A stretch of 11,304 bases of DNA from assembly GCA_002393905.1 (NCBI GenBank), contig DGSJ01000018.1, positions 1-11,304 on the forward strand, written 5' to 3'. The notes beneath the pieces are model-generated. The model was not told the DNA's origin and made no database searches. It was given only the letters and a program-made list of their open reading frames with translations. This document shows, piece by piece, positions 1-7,167 of this stretch. The DNA is from Caryophanales bacterium UBA4365. GTDB taxonomy: Bacteria > Bacillota_I > Bacilli_A > RFN20 > CAG-826. Position numbers and translations under genes: made by a program. The stretch's first letter is position 1; each line of letters starts with the position of its first letter.

Positions 1-3
1 TCC

Positions 4-30
4 AAAATAAAAGAGGGATTAACCCTCTTA
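4..30 (-). terminator. Rho-independent terminator after dnaJ
   Basis: Read on the minus strand, a 7-bp perfect stem (AAGAGGG / CCCTCTT, positions 29-23 and 17-11) with a 5-nt loop is followed by a T-rich run, TTATTTT. It begins three bases after the dnaJ stop codon. This is the expected end of the hrcA-grpE-dnaK-dnaJ transcript. Confidence 0.85.
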
Positions 31-32
31 AA

Positions 33-1169
33 TTAAGCACGAAATGCTTTTTTAAATTTAGCGAAGATCGAATCGTTTGGAGATTCTTCTTTTTGGAATT
101 CACCAAGCAACTCTTTTTGTTTCTTAGTCAGCTTGGTTGGTGTCTTCACAATCATGTGAAGGTACTGATCTCCAGGTGTTCCTTTTCGCATATCTTTAAT
201 ACCGCGACCTTTCAAACGGAGAATCTGGTTTGGTTGGGTTCCAGCAGGAATCTCCACTTCGACTTCTCCATAAACGGTTGGAACATCGATTTTCTTTCCT
301 AACATTGCATCGACAACAGAGATTGGGACATCGAGGTGAATATCATTTCCATCACGCTTGAAGTATTGGTGTGGAATAATAATGATCTCTAAATAGAGAT
401 CTCCGTTTGGTCCGCCATTGATACCACGTCCACCTTTTTCGCGGATTCTAATTTGTTGACCTTGGTTGATACCAGCTGGAATATTGACTTCCATATCACG
501 GCGAATGTGTTTATAACCTTTTCCACCACAATCTGGACATGGATTAGAAATAATCTTGCCTGAGCCATGACAATCTGGACAGACTTGTTGGGTCTCCATC
601 ACGCCAAATAACGAGCGTTGTTGGACTTTTACATAGCCTTTTCCGCCACACTTTGAACAGGTGTGGAAGTCACTACCATTACGAGCACCGGTTCCATGAC
701 ACGATGAACAAGTTTCATCATATTCAACTGGAATTGTTACTTTTCGACCATTAATCGCATCCATGAAATTGACACGAACACGGCTTAATGTATCATCCCC
801 ACGTTGAGGACCGAAATTTTGTTGACGACGGGATCCGCCACCAAAGAAAGAACTAAAAATATCGCCTAAATCTACTCCGCCAAAACCTTGGCTAGAGAAT
901 CCAGCTCCACCAAATGGGTTACCATAACCACCAGTAGATGAGCCTTGTTCAAAGGCAGCACTACCAAATTGGTCATAGGTCTGACGCTTTTGATCATCAT
1001 AAAGGATGTCGTAAGCTTCCTGGACTTCTTTAAATTTTTCTTCCGCTCCTGGTTCTTTATTTAAATCAGGATGGTATTTCTTGGCGAGCTTTCGATATGC
1101 GGATTTAATCTCATCCTTGGATGCTGTTTTAGGTATTCCAAGGGTGGCATAATAATCTTTTCCTGCCAT
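33..1169 (-). CDS. dnaJ: Chaperone protein DnaJ (Hsp40)
   Basis: Cytosolic Hsp40 co-chaperone that delivers unfolded clients to DnaK and stimulates its ATPase. The 378 residues show the full type I layout: a J domain at about 1-70 with the HPD triad at 33-35, a Gly/Phe-rich stretch at about 70-120, and a zinc-binding region with four CxxCxGxG repeats (cysteines at 154/157, 171/174, 197/200, 211/214). The substrate-binding and dimerisation C-terminal domains follow. The start at 1169 is chosen because the family begins with a short lead into DYY and an AAAGG sits 6 nt upstream. An in-frame extension to 1214 adds 15 residues that do not fit the family. It is the last gene of the operon, 80 nt after dnaK, and ends at a terminator. 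All key residues are present. Confidence 0.97.
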   Translation of the reverse strand: MAGKDYYATLGIPKTASKDEIKSAYRKLAKKYHPDLNKEPGAEEKFKEVQEAYDILYDDQKRQTYDQFGSAAFEQGSSTGGYGNPFGGAGFSSQGFGGVDLGDIFSSFFGGGSRRQQNFGPQRGDDTLSRVRVNFMDAINGRKVTIPVEYDETCSSCHGTGARNGSDFHTCSKCGGKGYVKVQQRSLFGVMETQQVCPDCHGSGKIISNPCPDCGGKGYKHIRRDMEVNIPAGINQGQQIRIREKGGRGINGGPNGDLYLEIIIIPHQYFKRDGNDIHLDVPISVVDAMLGKKIDVPTVYGEVEVEIPAGTQPNQILRLKGRGIKDMRKGTPGDQYLHMIVKTPTKLTKKQKELLGEFQKEESPNDSIFAKFKKAFRA

Positions 1170-1188
1170 AACTAACCTTTCTAACCAA

Positions 1189-1221
1189 CAAAGCGTGGAG
1201 CAAACTTGCCCCAACGCTTTG
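1189..1221 (-). other. Stem-loop in the dnaK-dnaJ intergenic gap
   Basis: The outer arms CAAAGCGT (1189-1196) and ACGCTTTG (1214-1221) are perfectly complementary over 8 bp. An inner part (GG with CC, then GCA with TGC, with one bulge and one mismatch) can extend the stem. No T-run follows it on the minus strand, so it is not a typical terminator. It lies between the dnaK stop and the dnaJ Shine-Dalgarno without covering either. A role in mRNA processing or partial attenuation, setting the DnaK to DnaJ ratio, is inference. Confidence 0.55.
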
Positions 1222-1249
1222 ATGATTGATTTTTAAGAATGTGATGAAA

Positions 1250-3061
1250 CTATTGTTTCATTTTGCTATCAGCATCAACAACATCATCGGCTGTTTGATT
1301 GCCTTCGCTAGCTTGTTGAGATTGACCACCCATTGGTGTTTGGGCCATCATTTCAGCAGCTTTTTCGAGCTCAGAAATTCTGTTACGTAATGTCTCCATA
1401 TCGTTATTGTCTAACGCGGTCTTGAGTTCATCACGGAGTTTTTGAGTTTGTTCTTTTTGAGCAGCATCAATGGAGTCTCCTTTTTCTTGGAGAGCTTGAT
1501 CGATGGAGTTAATGTATTGTTCGGCTTTGTTGCGTAATTCAACTTCTTCCTTACGCTTATTATCCGCTTCAGCGTTTTCTTCCGCTTCGCGGACCATGCG
1601 GTCGATATCTTCTTTAGATAATCCGTTAGAACCGGAAATTGTGATTTCTTGTTCCTTTTGAGTATCTAAGTCTTTTGCTTGGACTTTCACGATACCGTTA
1701 ACGTCGATCGAGAATGTGACTTCAATACGTGGTTCACCTCGACGTGCTGGTTTAATACCAGTTAATTGGAAGTGACCAAGTAATTTGTTATCACGAGCGA
1801 TTGGACGTTCACCTTGGTAAACCATGATGTCAACAGCTGGTTGATTATCCGCAGCTGTGGAGAAGATTTGAGACTTCGTGGTTGGAATAGTTGTGTTACG
1901 GTTAATCAGTGGTGTCATCACTCCACCTAAGGTTTCAATACCTAAGGTAAGTGGGGTAACGTCGAGAAGGACGACATCTTTGATGTCTCCAGAGACAACA
2001 CCACCTTGAATAGCGGCACCAATAGAGACAGCTTCATCTGGGTTAACAGAGAGGTTTGGAGTCTTTCCAGTGAGTTTCTTCACAAGTTCTTGTACGGCTG
2101 GCATACGAATTGATCCACCGATTAAGAGAACTTGGTTAAGTTCACTAGCACTCATATGAGCATCGCTTAATGCACGACGGACAGGTTCTTCTGTACGAGC
2201 AAGTAAGTGTTTAGTCATATCTTGGAATTTAGCTCTAGTTAAACGAGTTTCGAAGTTGACTGGACCATTCTTTCCCATCGCGATGAATGGGAGAGAAATA
2301 ATTGTTTCAAGTGAACTTGAAAGTTCAATCTTGGCTTTTTCAGCAGCGTCTAAGAAACGTTGCTCTGCCATCTTATCAGTGATGTCTAAGCCAGTTTCAA
2401 TCTTGATTTGGGCTTTAATCCAATCAGCGACGACTTTATCCCAGTCATCACCGCCAAGTTTATTATCACCAGCTGTGGAGATAACTTCGAATGTACCATC
2501 GCCAATATCAAGGATGGAAACATCGAATGTACCACCACCTAGATCGTAGACCAAAATCTTTTCAGATTTTTCTTTATCTAGACCATAAGCAAGGGCGGCA
2601 GCAGTTGGTTCGTTAATAATACGAACAACTTCTAGACCAGCGATTTGACCAGCGTCTTTTGTCGCTTGTCTTTGGGCATCATTGAAGTAGGCTGGAACAG
2701 TAATAACAGCTTTTTCAATCTTGTGTCCGATATTTTCTTCCGCATATTTCTTCATGTAAGCAAGAATCTTAGCGGAGATTTCTTGTGGAGTGTAATCCTT
2801 CTTTGTCGCATTAATGTGTACTTTTTCAGCAGTACCCATTTTACGTTTAATCGAAGAGACGGTATCTGGGTTAGTAACAGTTTGACGTTTAGCAGCGTTA
2901 CCAACGATTTCTTCACCGTTTGCTTTAAAAGCGACGACAGATGGTGTAGTCATCGTTCCTTCTGGATTTGGAATGACTTTCACTGATCCATCAGCTTGCA
3001 GATAACTCACAACAGAGTTTGTGGTACCTAAGTCGATACCTAAGATAATTTCTTTTGCCAT
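1250..3061 (-). CDS. dnaK: Chaperone protein DnaK (Hsp70)
   Basis: Cytosolic ATP-driven Hsp70 chaperone working with DnaJ and GrpE. The 603 residues carry the nucleotide-binding domain (about 1-360) with GIDLGTTNS at 8-16, DLGGGTFD at 173-180 and the adenosine motif GGSIRMP at 315-321. The interdomain linker VVLLDVTPL is at 363-371, followed by the substrate-binding beta domain (to about 480), a helical lid and a Gln-rich tail. The N-terminal domain lacks the insertion of about two dozen residues found in proteobacterial DnaK, which marks the Gram-positive type. Two small oddities are Ile instead of the usual Thr in GGSTR(I/M)P, and a C-terminus ending DVVDADSKMKQ without the usual acidic last residues. 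An AAAGGAGG overlaps the grpE stop, 15 nt before the ATG. The stop codon is TAG. Confidence 0.98.
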   Translation of the reverse strand: MAKEIILGIDLGTTNSVVSYLQADGSVKVIPNPEGTMTTPSVVAFKANGEEIVGNAAKRQTVTNPDTVSSIKRKMGTAEKVHINATKKDYTPQEISAKILAYMKKYAEENIGHKIEKAVITVPAYFNDAQRQATKDAGQIAGLEVVRIINEPTAAALAYGLDKEKSEKILVYDLGGGTFDVSILDIGDGTFEVISTAGDNKLGGDDWDKVVADWIKAQIKIETGLDITDKMAEQRFLDAAEKAKIELSSSLETIISLPFIAMGKNGPVNFETRLTRAKFQDMTKHLLARTEEPVRRALSDAHMSASELNQVLLIGGSIRMPAVQELVKKLTGKTPNLSVNPDEAVSIGAAIQGGVVSGDIKDVVLLDVTPLTLGIETLGGVMTPLINRNTTIPTTKSQIFSTAADNQPAVDIMVYQGERPIARDNKLLGHFQLTGIKPARRGEPRIEVTFSIDVNGIVKVQAKDLDTQKEQEITISGSNGLSKEDIDRMVREAEENAEADNKRKEEVELRNKAEQYINSIDQALQEKGDSIDAAQKEQTQKLRDELKTALDNNDMETLRNRISELEKAAEMMAQTPMGGQSQQASEGNQTADDVVDADSKMKQ

Positions 3062-3076
3062 AATTTGTTTCCTCCT

Positions 3077-3646
3077 TTAGGCGTCTAATTCTTTCGATTC
3101 TGGTTGAGAATCGTTATTTTCTTCTTTTTTGTCTTCGTCTTTTTTATCTGTGGAGACGACCACAATTGCTGGTCGGATTAAGTGTTCATGAAGTTTATAA
3201 CCTTTAAGGTTAACTTGGAGCACTCGGTTTGGTTCACCTTCATCAAACTTTGTTTCTAAGGCTTGCATGACGGTTGGATCAAACTTATCACCGACTTTTG
3301 GGGTAATTTCGCTTACGCCCTCTTGTTCAAGGACATTTACGAGGTTACGGTAGATAAACTGGAATCCGACGAGGAAGTTTTTCATTTCCTCGGATTTAAC
3401 CTCCACACTTAATGCAAGGTGGAATCCATCGAGGATTGGAAGGAGATTATCAACGAATCCTTCAGCGCGGTATTTAATCGCTTCGCGATGGTCTTTTTCG
3501 ACATTCTTACGAAGGTTTTGCATATCCGCATAAGCCCGATAATATTCATTCTTCCAATGATCTAAGTCAGCTTGCAGCTTTTGGATTTCTTCGTGGTGCT
3601 TTTCCTTTTGGCTTTGCACCTTCTCTTGTTTCTTTTCTTCCTTCAC
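3077..3646 (-). CDS. grpE: Nucleotide exchange factor GrpE, GTG start, overlapping hrcA
   Basis: Nucleotide exchange factor of DnaK, a cytosolic homodimer that releases ADP and reopens DnaK. With the start at 3646 it has 189 residues: a Lys/Glu-rich N-terminus and long coiled coil (about 1-60), the dimer helices, then the beta wing with VGDKFDP at 118-124 and KGYKLHEHLIRPA at 148-160. An acidic tail of about 20 residues closes it. No ATG precedes the conserved part. The GTG at 3646 is preferred because AAAGGAAG lies 6 nt upstream; a TTG at 3673 is in frame but has no Shine-Dalgarno. The first 80 nt overlap the 3' end of hrcA in another frame. Identity is certain; the exact start is moderately sure. 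Confidence 0.93.
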   Translation of the reverse strand: MKEEKKQEKVQSQKEKHHEEIQKLQADLDHWKNEYYRAYADMQNLRKNVEKDHREAIKYRAEGFVDNLLPILDGFHLALSVEVKSEEMKNFLVGFQFIYRNLVNVLEQEGVSEITPKVGDKFDPTVMQALETKFDEGEPNRVLQVNLKGYKLHEHLIRPAIVVVSTDKKDEDKKEENNDSQPESKELDA

Positions 3647-4682
3647 TATTTTCTTCCTTTCTCTCGTCTTCAACTTTTAGTTGTTTGTTGTAAGTTTTTT
3701 CTAACTCACGAACGAGGTATTCCATCGAGGAGACGACTTTGTCGTAATCCATTCGTTTTGGACCAACGATCGCAATCGACCCTTCTTTTTGACCAGGGAT
3801 TTTGACTTTCGCGGAGATAATCGAGACATCATCATCTTCCTTACTTTCTCCACCAATGTGGATGGAGATTTCATCATCGGAGTCTTCTTCTACTTCACGG
3901 AAGATCTCTGGAGACTCGAATAAATCGAGAAGTTTTTTAATTTTACTGGCATCATTAGCAAACTCTGGTTGATCGAATAAGACATCTTTTCCATAAGCAC
4001 TTAATCGGTCTTTAGCGAAGCCTAAGAACGCTTCGAGCATTGTTTGATAAACCACATCATGGTCAATCACATAATCGCTAAGTAATGGGCGAATCGCTTC
4101 CATCTTTGGAACAAGATCACTAATGCGTGTACCTTGTAAGCGTTCATTTAATAATTTTACGCACGATTCGATGTCAGATAATTTGGTCTTTTCGTTAATA
4201 ACGAAGGTTTTGTTTTCGACATAACCTTGATCAGTAACGAAGACGCATGTGGCACTAGTTTTGGAAAGAGGGATGATTTGAACAGAAACTAATTTTTCTT
4301 CATTCACATTTGGTCCAAGGACAATCGATGCCAGATTCGTCATTTGGGAGAGGATTTCACAACTCTCTTTAATCACATCATCAATCGATTGAACTTTTTG
4401 TTCGAGAATCGATTGCATCTGGTATTTGAATTCATCCGAGACGCTTCTTTCACGGAGGTTTTCAATGTAATATCGATATCCTTTACTAGAAGGAACGCGT
4501 CCGCTCGATGTGTGTGTCTTTTCAAGAAGACCATCTTGTTCAAGAGCATTCATCTCATTACGGATTGTTGCGCTAGAGTAATCTAATCCATACTCTTCAA
4601 TTAGCGTATGACTTCCGACTGGTTGAGCAGTTTTGATAAAGTGTTCAACAATGAGCTTTAGGACTTTATCACGTCGATTCAT
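3567..4682 (-). CDS. hrcA: Heat-inducible transcription repressor HrcA
   Basis: DNA-binding repressor of class I heat-shock genes; it binds CIRCE and, from what is known of the family, needs GroEL for activity. The 371 residues show an N-terminal winged helix (about 1-75) with SSATIRNEM at 36-44 and TSSGRVPSSKGYRYY ending near 72. A GAF-like core follows, and a C-terminal part contains the typical HIGGES and GSIAIVGPKRMDY segments. The start at 4682 has AGGAGG 6 nt upstream (4689-4694); an in-frame extension to 4709 would run into the operator. The protein carries about 36 extra C-terminal residues (336-371), highly charged and basic toward the end, encoded where grpE begins in another frame. 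First gene of the operon and very probably autoregulated. Confidence 0.96.
   Translation of the reverse strand: MNRRDKVLKLIVEHFIKTAQPVGSHTLIEEYGLDYSSATIRNEMNALEQDGLLEKTHTSSGRVPSSKGYRYYIENLRERSVSDEFKYQMQSILEQKVQSIDDVIKESCEILSQMTNLASIVLGPNVNEEKLVSVQIIPLSKTSATCVFVTDQGYVENKTFVINEKTKLSDIESCVKLLNERLQGTRISDLVPKMEAIRPLLSDYVIDHDVVYQTMLEAFLGFAKDRLSAYGKDVLFDQPEFANDASKIKKLLDLFESPEIFREVEEDSDDEISIHIGGESKEDDDVSIISAKVKIPGQKEGSIAIVGPKRMDYDKVVSSMEYLVRELEKTYNKQLKVEDERKEENSEGRKETREGAKPKGKAPRRNPKAAS
3653..3660 (-). promoter_or_regulatory. Shine-Dalgarno that decides the grpE GTG start
   Basis: AAAGGAAG on the minus strand, 6 nt before the GTG at 3646. It lies inside the hrcA coding sequence. It is the only good ribosome-binding site near the grpE N-terminus and so favours GTG over the upstream TTG at 3673. 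Confidence 0.55.
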
Positions 4683-4696
4683 TTTTAACCTCCTTT

Positions 4697-4723
4697 TTGG
4701 CACTCTCATTCCTCAAGTGCTAA
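4697..4723 (-). promoter_or_regulatory. CIRCE operator 1 (HrcA-binding site, promoter-proximal to hrcA)
   Basis: The consensus is TTAGCACTC-N9-GAGTGCTAA. Here the plus strand reads TTGGCACTC, nine bases, then AAGTGCTAA, which is the exact 9-9-9 geometry with one change in each arm. It covers the predicted transcription start and lies just before the hrcA Shine-Dalgarno. Confidence 0.93.
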
Positions 4724-4727
4724 CAAC

Positions 4728-4755
4728 ATTATATTTCGAATTTTGGCACTGTCAA
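4728..4755 (-). promoter_or_regulatory. Sigma-A promoter of the hrcA-grpE-dnaK-dnaJ operon
   Basis: On the minus strand a perfect TTGACA (4755-4750) is separated by 16 nt from a perfect TATAAT (4733-4728). The expected start of transcription is near 4721, giving a leader of about 39 nt. The -35 box lies inside CIRCE 2, the -10 box sits in the 19-nt gap between the operators, and the start point falls in CIRCE 1. Confidence 0.9.
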
Positions 4756-4769
4756 CACTTAAGTGCTAA
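4743..4769 (-). promoter_or_regulatory. CIRCE operator 2 (upstream HrcA-binding site)
   Basis: The plus strand reads TTGGCACTG, nine bases, then AAGTGCTAA. The 9-9-9 geometry is that of CIRCE, and the arms carry the same deviations as operator 1 plus a G for C at the end of the left arm. Its centre is 46 bp from that of operator 1. It overlaps the -35 box. Confidence 0.9.
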
Positions 4770-4770
4770 A

Positions 4771-4808
4771 ATTTGTTAAAAAATAAAAAAATTACCATTA
4801 ATGGTAAT
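4771..4808 (-). terminator. Rho-independent terminator of the hemW transcription unit
   Basis: A perfect 18-base palindrome, ATTACCATTAATGGTAAT (4791-4808), can form a 7-bp stem with a TTAA loop. On the minus strand it is followed at once by TTTTTTATTTTTT. It lies 28 nt after the hemW stop and just before CIRCE 2, separating hemW transcription from the heat-shock operon. The stem is AT-rich, so leakiness is possible. Confidence 0.75.
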
Positions 4809-4836
4809 AAGATTTTAAAAAATTAGTGATTATGCT

Positions 4837-5934
4837 TTAGAAAAACGACAAAATGAGGCGATCCATGACAATTAATCCGTCATCTGTGAAAGCAAATTTT
4901 CCATCACAAATTTTGACGAAATTGTCCCGAATATATTCATCAATTTTAGTTTGGTATTTTTGTAGGAAATCCTCTTGGAAAAGTTCTTTGTACTCACTAA
5001 GTGAGAAACCTTCTTGAAGACGAAGATGAGTTAGCAAAAAGTATTCACGAAGAAGTTTTTGGTCAACTTTTTCTCTCTCGGAGACAAAGTCTCCTTTTAA
5101 GTATTTGTCTAAGTTTGGAGTGTTTTTGTATCGCTCACCTCTAACATAACCGGAGGCGCCTAAGCCCACCCCATAATATTCTTGGTTATGCCAGTAAACG
5201 AGATTATGACGAGATTCATAACCAGGTTTAGAGAAGTTAGAGATCTCATAACGTTCGTATCCAGCCTCGCGCATCATCTTCAAAATTGTGTCATAAAACA
5301 AACGTGAGTCATCTTGGTTTTGTTCTTTGATATTCTTATTAAAGAATAAAGTACCTGGAGAAACGATCAAAGAGTAGATCGAGATGTGTTCAGTTTTTAA
5401 ACTAAGGATGTTATTAACATCATCTTTTACTTCGTCTAATGTTTGACCTGGAAATCCATACATCAGATCAACATTGATGTTTCTAAATCCAGCATCGCGA
5501 GCGTTCTTAATGACTTCCCTTGCTTTTTCGAAAGCATGAAAACGGCCGATTTGAGAGAGTCTTTCATCGTGGGTGGATTGAATGCCAATCGACAATCGAT
5601 TCACGCCGTAACGAGCCATTAAAGATAGTTTTTGACTTGTTAGATTCTCAACATTGGCTTCACAAGTAAACTCTCCACCTTTCTTTAATAGATTTGAGAC
5701 CTTTTTTAGGAGAGCTTCAAATTCTTCATCACTTAAAGAAGTAGGTGTTCCACCACCGATATAAATCGTTTCCATCTTTTTAAGATGATAAGAATCGATT
5801 TCTTTAAATAGAGCTTCGAGATAAGGTTTCGAAAACTTCGAGAAATAAAAAAGTTTTGTGAAGTCACAGTACGGACAGATATGTTCACAAAACGGGATAT
5901 GAATGTATAAAGAGTTATTGGTGGAATTCGTCAT
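4837..5934 (-). CDS. hemW: HemW, radical SAM heme chaperone (coproporphyrinogen oxidase-like)
   Basis: Radical SAM protein of the HemW group, long annotated as oxygen-independent coproporphyrinogen III oxidase but regarded as a heme-binding chaperone. The 365 residues begin with SLYIHIPFC and the CxxxCxxC cluster motif (Cys16, Cys20, Cys23), followed directly by Asp-Phe. The fourth Cys of true HemN is absent. GGGTPT lies at 60-65, the conserved YEISNF comes further on, and the HNLVYW segment and GxGLGASGY follow. The start at 5934 matches where homologues begin; in-frame starts at 5979 (TTG), 5973 and 5949 add a charged, unconserved extension. The first 20 nt overlap the upstream small gene and the Shine-Dalgarno is weak, which suggests translational coupling. 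Linked to hrcA as in Bacillus. Confidence 0.92.
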   Translation of the reverse strand: MTNSTNNSLYIHIPFCEHICPYCDFTKLFYFSKFSKPYLEALFKEIDSYHLKKMETIYIGGGTPTSLSDEEFEALLKKVSNLLKKGGEFTCEANVENLTSQKLSLMARYGVNRLSIGIQSTHDERLSQIGRFHAFEKAREVIKNARDAGFRNINVDLMYGFPGQTLDEVKDDVNNILSLKTEHISIYSLIVSPGTLFFNKNIKEQNQDDSRLFYDTILKMMREAGYERYEISNFSKPGYESRHNLVYWHNQEYYGVGLGASGYVRGERYKNTPNLDKYLKGDFVSEREKVDQKLLREYFLLTHLRLQEGFSLSEYKELFQEDFLQKYQTKIDEYIRDNFVKICDGKFAFTDDGLIVMDRLILSFF

Positions 5935-6163
5935 GCTCTTTGGCTTCATCCATCTGTTTTTGGATTTCTTCATCCTCAATTGGGACTAAGATGCGATCTA
6001 ATTCTTCTTTGGCGGCTTGCTTTTCATCAATCTCTGGTTTCTTAATCTTTAAGAAATTGATTTTGTTTTTAGCAAGCATCACTCCTAAAACAATTAATCC
6101 AAAAAATCCAAGTAATCCTAGTAGGACCCATAAAGGTAGTAAATCAGATGCGAGAATATACAT
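5915..6163 (-). CDS. Small single-pass membrane protein, function unknown
   Basis: I do not recognise this 82-residue protein. Residues 8-31 form one hydrophobic segment rich in Leu, Gly, Phe and Val, followed by Lys at 32 and 34 and a basic patch (KIKKP). By the positive-inside rule the N-terminus is outside and the remaining 50 residues are cytosolic. That tail is strongly charged, Glu/Asp-rich and probably helical. No signal-peptidase or lipobox motif is seen. The ATG at 6163 is preferred because AGAGGA lies 7 nt upstream; a TTG at 6181 is in frame. It follows pfkA by 29 nt and its last 20 nt overlap hemW, so it is co-transcribed with them. The normal Shine-Dalgarno and the packing support a real gene. 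Confidence 0.8.
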   Translation of the reverse strand: MYILASDLLPLWVLLGLLGFFGLIVLGVMLAKNKINFLKIKKPEIDEKQAAKEELDRILVPIEDEEIQKQMDEAKEHDEFHQ

Positions 6164-6192
6164 AACTTTTTCCTCTTTCAAATTGTATCGTA

Positions 6193-7155
6193 TTATTCGA
6201 GTAATTCAATCAAATCACGTAAACCATGAGTATGTTCATGCTTCATGTTAATCGCTTCTTCGATGTCGTAATCAACGACAACGTTGTTACGAATACCAAC
6301 GATTCGACCAGTCTCGACTTTGTCATTAACAAGAAGCTTCACTGCGTGAGCGGAGAGTCGAGCAGCTAAAATACGGTCTTCAGCGCATGGTGTGCCCCCA
6401 CGTTGGAGACGTCCTAAAACTTCAGTTCTCGTAGTAAAACCTGTTTCTTTTTCAACACGTTTGGCTAGTTCATTAATATCTAAGAGATTTTCGGAAACAA
6501 TAATAATCGCGTGATCTTTCTTTTGAGTTTTCATTTTACGAAGACGTTTAAACAAAACATCTTCTTTAAGTTTGTGTTCGACACAAATGACACCTTCCGC
6601 GCCTTCGGCAAGAGCACTAAATAAAGCTAGATCTCCACAATGACGACCCATGACTTCGATTAATGAACATCTTTGATGGGAGCTAGAAGTATCTTTGAGT
6701 TTATCGACACATTCGCAGATCGTATTTAAAGCTGTGGCAAAGCCAATTGTTTGGTCGGTTGAACCGACGTCGTTATCAATTGTGCCTGGAATACCAACGA
6801 CTTTGATGCCTTGTTTAGCTAGGGCGGCTAAACCACGATAAGTTCCATCTCCACCGATGGCAACTAAAGCGTCGATATCGTAGTCACGTAAATTTTGAGC
6901 GGCTTTCTTTTGAACCTCTTCATCAGAGAATTCTTTTAAACGAGCCGAACGAATAATCGTTCCACCTCGATTAATAATGTCTTGGGTGAAGTCTTTATCG
7001 ACTTGTTTAATGTTTCCTTCAACTAAACCAAGATATCCGTCATAAATGACGTACATGTCTTTGTTGTAGGCTAATCCAGTACGGATAACGGCACGGATTG
7101 CGGCATTCATTCCTGGGGCGTCGCCACCACTTGTTAAAACTGCGATTCTTTGCAT
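6193..7155 (-). CDS. pfkA: ATP-dependent 6-phosphofructokinase
   Basis: Cytosolic glycolytic enzyme that phosphorylates fructose 6-phosphate to fructose 1,6-bisphosphate with ATP. The 320 residues match the bacterial PfkA length and numbering. Visible are the N-terminal SGGDAPGMN (9-17) and Arg21 and Arg25, which line the allosteric effector site in the E. coli enzyme. GGDG is at 101-104 with the magnesium-site Asp103, and TIDND at 125-129 carries catalytic Asp127. DTSSSHQR (165-172), MGRHCGD (179-185) and LGRLQRGGTP later in the chain bind sugar phosphate. Gly at 104 is typical of the ATP rather than the pyrophosphate type. The ATG follows AGGAG that overlaps the stop of the preceding gene (12-nt gap). 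It is thus co-transcribed with the Fic-like gene, an unusual place for pfkA, which in many Bacillota lies next to pyk. Confidence 0.96.
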   Translation of the reverse strand: MQRIAVLTSGGDAPGMNAAIRAVIRTGLAYNKDMYVIYDGYLGLVEGNIKQVDKDFTQDIINRGGTIIRSARLKEFSDEEVQKKAAQNLRDYDIDALVAIGGDGTYRGLAALAKQGIKVVGIPGTIDNDVGSTDQTIGFATALNTICECVDKLKDTSSSHQRCSLIEVMGRHCGDLALFSALAEGAEGVICVEHKLKEDVLFKRLRKMKTQKKDHAIIIVSENLLDINELAKRVEKETGFTTRTEVLGRLQRGGTPCAEDRILAARLSAHAVKLLVNDKVETGRIVGIRNNVVVDYDIEEAINMKHEHTHGLRDLIELLE

Positions 7156-7167
7156 TTTTTGAATCTC

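Noticed and set aside
93..302. Plus-strand open frame inside dnaJ, and similar ones at 3572-3805, 4344-4586, 5940-6251, 7182-7661 and 9660-9848
   Set aside because: All are antisense to confidently identified genes and encode no recognisable domain. None has an upstream Shine-Dalgarno worth noting.
1170..1214. Longer dnaJ start at 1214
   Set aside because: It adds 15 residues unlike any DnaJ N-terminus and runs through the intergenic hairpin. The ATG at 1169 has its own Shine-Dalgarno.
1189..1221. dnaK-dnaJ hairpin as a Rho-independent terminator
   Set aside because: No T-run follows on the minus strand, and dnaJ has no evident promoter of its own in the remaining space.
2256..2986. Plus-strand open frames antisense to dnaK (2256-2549 and 2645-2986)
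   Set aside because: They lie wholly inside a certain gene, have no promoter or ribosome-binding site, and their translations look like reverse-strand shadows of dnaK codons.
4837..5979. hemW as true hemN (oxygen-independent coproporphyrinogen III oxidase)
   Set aside because: The cluster motif is CxxxCxxC followed by Asp-Phe, without the extra Cys of HemN, and the length is that of HemW.
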